From Ryuthela nishihirai (lineage: Eukaryota > Arthropoda > Arachnida > Araneae > Heptathelidae): 64,000 bases of DNA. Both the position numbers and the translations under genes were made by a program. Shown one piece after another: positions 59,061 to 64,000 of this stretch. Under the pieces are notes generated by a model, which had not been told where the DNA came from, did not search any database, and worked only from the letters and a program-made list of their open reading frames with translations. Location: assembly GCA_038380435.1 (NCBI GenBank), contig JAWZYU010000011.1:78179501-78243500 (forward strand), read 5' to 3'. Position 1 is the first letter of the stretch; each line of letters begins with the position of its first letter.

Positions 59061-59357
59061 TTTTAAACTGTATATATAGTGAAATCATGCATAATTAAAT
59101 TTATGTGAATATAACTGTGGTTGCAAATTATTTATAACTATATTTTTTTTAAATTCAAAAATGAAAGGAATAGGTCATGCTTATATATCAAAAGAAAAAA
59201 CATTAAATTGGGATTAAGAAAATGACAAAAATTAAAAAAAAAAGATTAGTAAGTAAAGTTTTATAAGCATTTTTTAAAGAAAATTGCAAGATTTTACTGT
59301 ATTTTTTGCATTTTAAATTCAGTATGCCTTTTTTAAGTATTTTACTACCTTAATATA
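59061..59357. other. AT-rich stretch, possible AR repeat remnant
   Basis: 59,160-59,240 (aaaggaataggtcatgctta, attaaattgggatt) is loosely like the AR repeat. No coding signal. Confidence 0.35.
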
Positions 59358-60552
59358 CGCCAAAGAGTCAAAACATTGTAACCAGCATCTTTATGCAAAT
59401 CAAAGCAACTGCATGTAAACAATGGTGCGTGTGAAGGTCATGAAACAATATAAATAACACCTGATACTGAGCTCTGTTAATCAGTGTTATTCTTGTGCTT
59501 CAGATGGAAAAGGCAGCTGATTTAAGTGAGTTTGACAAAGGCCAAATTGTAATGGCCAGACGACTGGTTCAGAGCATTTCTGAGATGGCAAGGCTTGTGG
59601 GGTGTTCACAGTCAGACGTGGTTAGTACCTTCACAAAGTGGTCTGAGGAGTGAAAAACCCCAAACTGCCAGCAAGGTGTGGGCCAACCATGGCTCATTAA
59701 GCTAGAAGTGAACGAAGGCTATCCCATACAGTATGAGTCAACATACTGTTGTGCAACTCGGCCATAATTTGAATGCTGGTGATGGGAGTAATGTGTCAAA
59801 ACACACAGTACATTGAACCCTGCTGAAAATGGGGCTGTATAGCCGCAGGCTGCTGCGAGTGACCACTAACCTCAGTTCACCATTGAAAGCACCTACAATG
59901 GGCATGCGAGCTTCAAAACTGGGCCTTGAATGATTGGAAGAAGGTTGTCTGGTCTGATGAATCTCATTTCCTGTTGCACCACATGGACAGCCAGGTACGT
60001 GTGTATCGTTTACCTGGGGAAGTGTTGGCACAAACTTGGCCAAACAAACTTGGAAAACAAGCCAGTGGAGGAAATGTAATGCTTTGGGCAATGTTCTCCT
60101 GGGAAACCCTGGGCCCAGTCATTCATGTGCAGGAAACTATGACATCTGCCACCTACCTTAATATCTTTGCAGACCAGGTACATCCTTTCATAGCAACAGT
60201 ATTCCCCTCTAATAGTGCCTTCTTTTTAGCAGGATAATGCGCCATGCCACACTGCTGGATTGTTTGAGAATGGTTCGTGGAACATGAAGAAGACTTCCAG
60301 GTATTGCTCTGGCCTCCAAATTCCCCAGACATCAATCCAATCGAGCATCTGTGGTTTGTATTGGAACAGCATATCCAATCTGCAGTGTCTCAACAACGTA
60401 ATTTATAAGAGTTAATAGATCTTCTGGTCTCATGTTGGTGCCAGATACCACAAGACACCTTTAGAAATCTTGTAGCGTCCATGCCTCACCAGGTAACAGC
60501 TGGAGGACCAACATCATATTAGTGGTCATAATGTTTTTGCCTCTTCGGTGTG
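59358..60552 (+). mobile_element. Tc1-like DNA transposon, frameshifted
   Basis: Diverged terminal repeats (left gccaaagagtcaaaacattg, right complement ccgaagaggcaaaaacatta) with TA outside. Its left 150 bp recurs at 45,484. The right TA is also the insertion site of the 430-bp inverted-repeat element. Confidence 0.82.
59500..60415 (+). pseudogene. Tc1-like transposase, frameshifted
   Basis: The N-terminal part ([20 protein letters not shown], then [13 protein letters not shown]) is a helix-turn-helix region. The catalytic half is open at 59,926-60,237: VVWSDESHFLLHHMD (first Asp intact), GNVMLWAMFSWETLGPVIHV, ADQVHPF. The frame then shifts; DNAPCH (second Asp, about 60,233) and WPPNSPDINPIEHLW (third acidic residue, about 60,310-60,355) are readable in other frames. 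All three catalytic residues survive, so inactivation is by frame loss only. Confidence 0.85.
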
Positions 60553-60556
60553 TATA

Positions 60557-60986
60557 CAGGGTGAATCTGAAAAAGTGGGCAAAACTTTACGGGGTGGTAG
60601 AACGCAGCTATACGAGCAATATTCGTCATAGAATGTATGGTTGGAACGCAAGCGGTGAGAAGTTAAAAGGTAGTTTTCCACTGTCACATTTAAAGAATGA
60701 ACACAAGAAGGAGAGGAGGTACTCTGTGCCTCACTTGCATTCCCGTCCGCCGCACCGTACACAAAGTGCGTATCCGCCATTTCGTGGTTAGTATAACCAG
60801 CCATCCTCTTGGCAATCCACGGTAGAAATGCCGTTGGGTGCGAGGACTGACCCTTTTATACCATTTCCAACGCCACCTAGCGGCTCGCCTTTTGCGTTCC
60901 GCCCATACTTTCTATGAAGAATATTGCTCGTATAGCTGCGTTCTACCACCCCGTAAAGTTTTGCCCACTTTTTCAGATTCACCCTG
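60557..60986. mobile_element. 430-bp non-autonomous element with long terminal inverted repeats
   Basis: It begins cagggtgaatctgaaaaagt and ends with the exact complement. The first 68 bases of each end are identical and similarity extends to about 100 bp. It is flanked by tata on both sides (target TA or TATA). There is no coding capacity; the apparent frames on both strands are the repeat read twice. The near-perfect arms suggest recent insertion. The family of the mobilising transposase is not known. Confidence 0.85.
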
Positions 60987-61531
60987 TATATATATATAAT
61001 TCATAATATTTCTCTCATTACTTAAATTTTTCATTTATTTAATTTCTTCAAAATTATTTGCTTGTTTGTGCAAACAACACACAATGGCATTTTTTTTCGA
61101 ATCAGCAAACTCTAAGTCTAAGATAGCAGTGCTACAAAAATTTGTTTTGCTTTAAAATAAAATTATTATTAAATTTATTATTATTATTAAACAAATGCAC
61201 GTTCAAGTGGTACAACTCGTTACAGGGGCTATTTAAGTAGCCAGACTATAATAGAGTACCGCAGAAGAGACCCATGTTAACAGCTCTGCATAAGGCTGCA
61301 GTATACAGTAAAGCCTTGCAATTGTTTCAGAACATCCTCCTAGAAGAACAATGCTGGCTAATTGAAACATAATTAATAAAGTTCAAATCGTTGAGTCCAG
61401 AAAGTCATCATAATATCAACTAATTAAGTAAACATTTAGCATTTGAACAAATAATATCTAATTTTCAACAACATAGGATTCTTTCTTGTTAGATAGTTAT
61501 CCATCCCAAATAAGACTATGAAGCTAGGGTT
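60987..61531. other. Stretch with a Tc1 scrap
   Basis: 61,250-61,302 (cagaagagacccatgttaac agctctgcataaggctgca) repeats 57,608-57,645 of the Tc1 transposase. The rest is AT-rich and not recognised. Confidence 0.55.
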
Positions 61532-61860
61532 AAATGGGTTCACTCCAAGCATTCACTGAAGTTGAATCCTGAAAGTCTTAGCAATTTCAAAATATATAAT
61601 GAGACATTTAGTATAGTGGTGAAACAGCATTATAATGTCCAGCATGATAAGTATCTATTATCAGGGATTAATAGTCCTATTAAATGGGTTCAATCCAAGT
61701 ATTTACTGAAGTTGAATCCCTAAAGTTTCACAATTTCAAAATATATAATGAAGCATTTAGTATATAGTGATGAAACAGCACTATAATGTCCAGCATGATA
61801 AGTATCTTTTATCAGAGATTAATAGTCATGTTAAATGGATTCAACCTAAGAGTTCATCGA
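61532..61860. repeat. Tandem repeat, ~150-bp period, 2.2 copies
   Basis: Units at 61,532, 61,680 and 61,831 each begin ttaaatgg(g/a)ttca and share actgaagttgaatcc, caatttcaaaatatataatg, catttagtata, tgaaacagca and gtccagcatgataagtatct. They lie just downstream of the R4/Dong-type coding end and may be its 3' UTR. Confidence 0.8.
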
Positions 61861-61959
61861 TTATTTAAGAGCTATGAAAATATCTGTCCAGTCAGGCTAG
61901 CAATGTAAATGGTAAATATTTTAAAAATCGTATTATATAACTTCAAACATAGACTGAAT

Positions 61960-62926
61960 AAAACTTCTTCAGTTTAGGAATTTCCTTATAATTCTTGTTG
62001 TATCTAATACTGATTGATTTTTGTGTGTTTGATATTAACTTATGATTGATATTTAAAACTTCGAGATATTGTTTTAATTTCTTCGTTTCCAAACCATTTA
62101 CATATATTTCTATTTAGATGATTGTAATGGATTTTAGATTAAGTAGTTGCTGCAATTCATATTTTAGTTCTCCATATTTTCTGATTTTTTTCTCCTTTTA
62201 TTCTATGTAAATTATCATCAAGAGGTATTGAAATATCTATTATAATAGCTGTTTTTTCTTGTAGATTAATATGAACAATATCTGGTTGATTATTAGTAAC
62301 TGCTCTATTAGTAATAATAGTTCTATCCCAATAAATTTTATAAAATTTATTTTCAAGGATTGTTTCAGATTTATATTTGTAATATGGAGTTTTTTTTATC
62401 TATTAGATGGGAATTATATGCAAGTTCTTGATGAATAATTTTTGCAACATTATTTTGCCTTCATAGATATTTTGTATGAGCTAACAATGGGCATGCAGAG
62501 GATATGTGCTGTGTAGTTTCATTAGATAATTTGCATAGTCTACAATTATTGTCAATGTTGCTTCCAATAATATGTTTGTCATAATTTCTTGCCTTTATAA
62601 CTTGATCTTGAATTGCTTGGACGAATCCTTCAGTCTCATCGAAAATATTACTATGTTTAAGCCATGCTAACAAAGTATCTGTATCAATGTCATCAGAATA
62701 AAGACTATTAGCATATCGTCCATCTAATGCTTTTTTCTTCCATAAATCTTTTTCTTTCAACAATGGTTTTATTTGAAGTAAGTTCATAGTTACTATCATC
62801 CATGTGTAGTGGAGTATAACTAGCATAACATTGTATTAAGAATTGAGTAATATGGTTGTTTGATTTAGTAAGAAAGTAGTGAAATAAATTCTGGATTTCT
62901 TTGTTGCAGAGATATTTCAAATCCAA
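61960..62926 (-). pseudogene. R4/Dong-type C-terminal zinc knuckle and restriction-like endonuclease
   Basis: 62,926-62,461 (frame change near 62,800) holds the post-RT region, ending in NCRLCKLSNETTQHISSACP, a C-x2-C…H…C knuckle. After a stop the minus strand continues NNVAKIIHQELAYN, KFYKIYWDRTIITNRAV, NNQPDIVHINLQEK (about 62,290) and AIIIDISIPLDDN (about 62,235). PD…D spacing is the catalytic pattern of the restriction-like nuclease, which cuts the target site in R2/R4-type elements. Then KYGELKYELQ and a decayed end at about 61,960. Confidence 0.75.
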
Positions 62927-63111
62927 AAGTCCTCTACCACCAGAAATACATGGTAGATAAAGCCTAATAATTGAGGCATGTGGGTGATGAAGTCTATATT
63001 TTGCTAGTAATTTAAGAGTTTTGATATTTAAACCATCTAAATCAGTTTATGTCCAGTTTATTATTCCAAAAGAATATGAAATGGCAGGTATTGCCCACAT
63101 ATTTATTGCTT

Positions 63112-63935
63112 TTATTTTGTTTTAGCATAAAGTTCTGTTTTTAAAATCTTCTCCAAACTTCTTATATATTCCGTATGAAAAACATCTTTCACTTTTTTAT
63201 AGTTTATATTTAATAATTGATTTATACAAAGATATTTATAATTTTTGTTAATTGGTAGTTCTGTAATACATATTTTATCCATAAGTGTCATGTTATCTAT
63301 TTTCTTAATTTTTCCTGATTTAATATTTAATATTGAACATGTTTTCAATCCAAATTCTAAGCAAATTGCTTTACTAAATGAATTTATAATTTCTAATAAG
63401 CTTTGTAACTGAATATAATTAGAAATGTATAATTTCAGATCATCCATGTAAAACAAGTGATTTATTTTTTCTGTACCGTTTGCTTTAATTTTATATCCAT
63501 AAGTTGAATTATTCAGCATTTTACTTAATGGATTAAGTGCTAGGCAAAACCATAAAGGACTTAATCTCCTTGAAAAATGCCTCTGGCTATTACAATTGGA
63601 TTAGATTTGTAAGAAGTACTGTTTGAATTAAGCACTAAGTTAGTTTTCCATTTTGACTTACAACATTTCAGAAAATCAATTAGAGTACAATTGATTTTAT
63701 ATAATTCAAGTACTCTCAAAAGCCAATAATGAGGAATACTGTCAAAAGCCTTTTTATAGTCTATCCAAGCAACTGACATATTTCGTATTTTATATTTTAC
63801 TTGGTTACAGATAACATTATCAATCCATAATTGTTCCTTGGTGCCTCTGGAGTATTTTCTGAAACCATTTTGTTCAAATGTTGATATATTATTTTCTTGT
63901 AAATGATGATTTATTTTTTTTGCTATAATAGACAT
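63112..63935 (-). pseudogene. R4/Dong-type reverse transcriptase (two frames)
   Basis: 63,935-63,561 reads FEQNGFRKYSRGTKEQLWID, VAWIDYKKAFDSIPHYWLL (palm motif A) and IARGIFQGD, where a small deletion shifts the frame. 63,519-63,112 continues with MLNNSTYGYKI, HLFYMDDLKLY (the catalytic YMDD) and FGLKTCSILNIKSGK. FxMDDLKLY and IDYKKA(F/Y)DS are typical of non-LTR elements with a restriction-like endonuclease. AT-rich codon use matches the surroundings. Confidence 0.8.
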
Positions 63936-64000
63936 TAATAATTTATAAAATATTGAAAGGCATGTGATAGGTCTGTAGTTCTTCGGGTGTGCAATTAATA

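Larger units (their letters stand above)
61950..64000 (-). mobile_element. R4/Dong-type LINE with restriction-like endonuclease, partial
   Basis: Minus-strand coding remnants in order: RT (63,935 onward), a zinc-knuckle region (about 62,530-62,470) and a restriction-like endonuclease (about 62,450-61,960). The 5' part lies beyond the window. Breaks include a frameshift after GIFQGD (63,561), a frame change near 62,800 and a stop after TKYL (62,461). R4/Dong is inferred from the RT motifs plus C-terminal nuclease; a related RLE clade is possible. Confidence 0.78.

Noticed and set aside
60526..60982. Two small related proteins on opposite strands
   Set aside because: They are the same long inverted repeat read from each side; there is no codon conservation beyond that.
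61532..61860. CRISPR-like array
   Set aside because: The period is 150 bp with similarity across the whole unit and no spacers; this is a eukaryotic minisatellite-like repeat.

Overview
This is AT-rich metazoan nuclear DNA, probably from an aquatic invertebrate; the species cannot be told from the sequence. Two spliced exons, tRNA- and 5S-rRNA-derived SINEs, RTE and R4/Dong-type LINEs, Penelope-like elements (PLEs) and Tc1/mariner transposons all point to an animal genome. There is no sign of bacterial genes, operons, rRNA operons or CRISPR.

The only host gene I can support is a plus-strand GPR107/GPR108-like seven-transmembrane (GOST family) gene. Two consecutive coding exons are visible, 402-532 and 39,648-39,741. 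Their splice phases join a split Trp codon exactly, so almost the whole first 39 kb is one intron packed with transposons. A third exon of the same gene, the one that should lie just upstream of 402, appears downstream and inverted (45,199-45,300, minus strand), fused in frame to an RTE reverse transcriptase fragment.

Layout. 1-10,967: first exon, then Tc1 and mariner relics, two SINE families, an unknown repeat and an inverted-repeat element. 10,968-25,086 and 25,087-39,203: a 14.1-kb direct tandem duplication, nearly identical. Each unit holds a plus-strand RTE inserted in a minus-strand PLE, a SINE, a decayed copy of an uncharacterised protein family, a minus-strand RTE split by about 1.6 kb of other DNA, and an inverted repeat at the right edge. 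39,204-45,300: second exon, SINE, RTE fragments in both orientations, and the inverted exon. 45,301-52,794: a chimeric Tc1 remnant, a diverged tandem duplication, several copies of an AT-rich repeat, and a degraded RTE carrying a tRNA-headed SINE and a 5S-rRNA-headed SINE with the same tail. 52,795-56,859: an RTE 5' fragment, then a full-length RTE with a target-site duplication. 57,067-60,986: two Tc1 elements, a PLE fragment and a 430-bp element with long perfect inverted repeats. 61,532-64,000: a tandem repeat and an R4/Dong-type LINE that runs off the window.

The most unusual signals are the mosaic SINE with swapped heads, the inverted exon-RTE fusion, the fresh tandem duplication with a breakpoint 3 bp from an inverted repeat, an RTE lineage whose members share ORF-breaking deletions, and seven homopolymer G/C runs of 13-15 bases.
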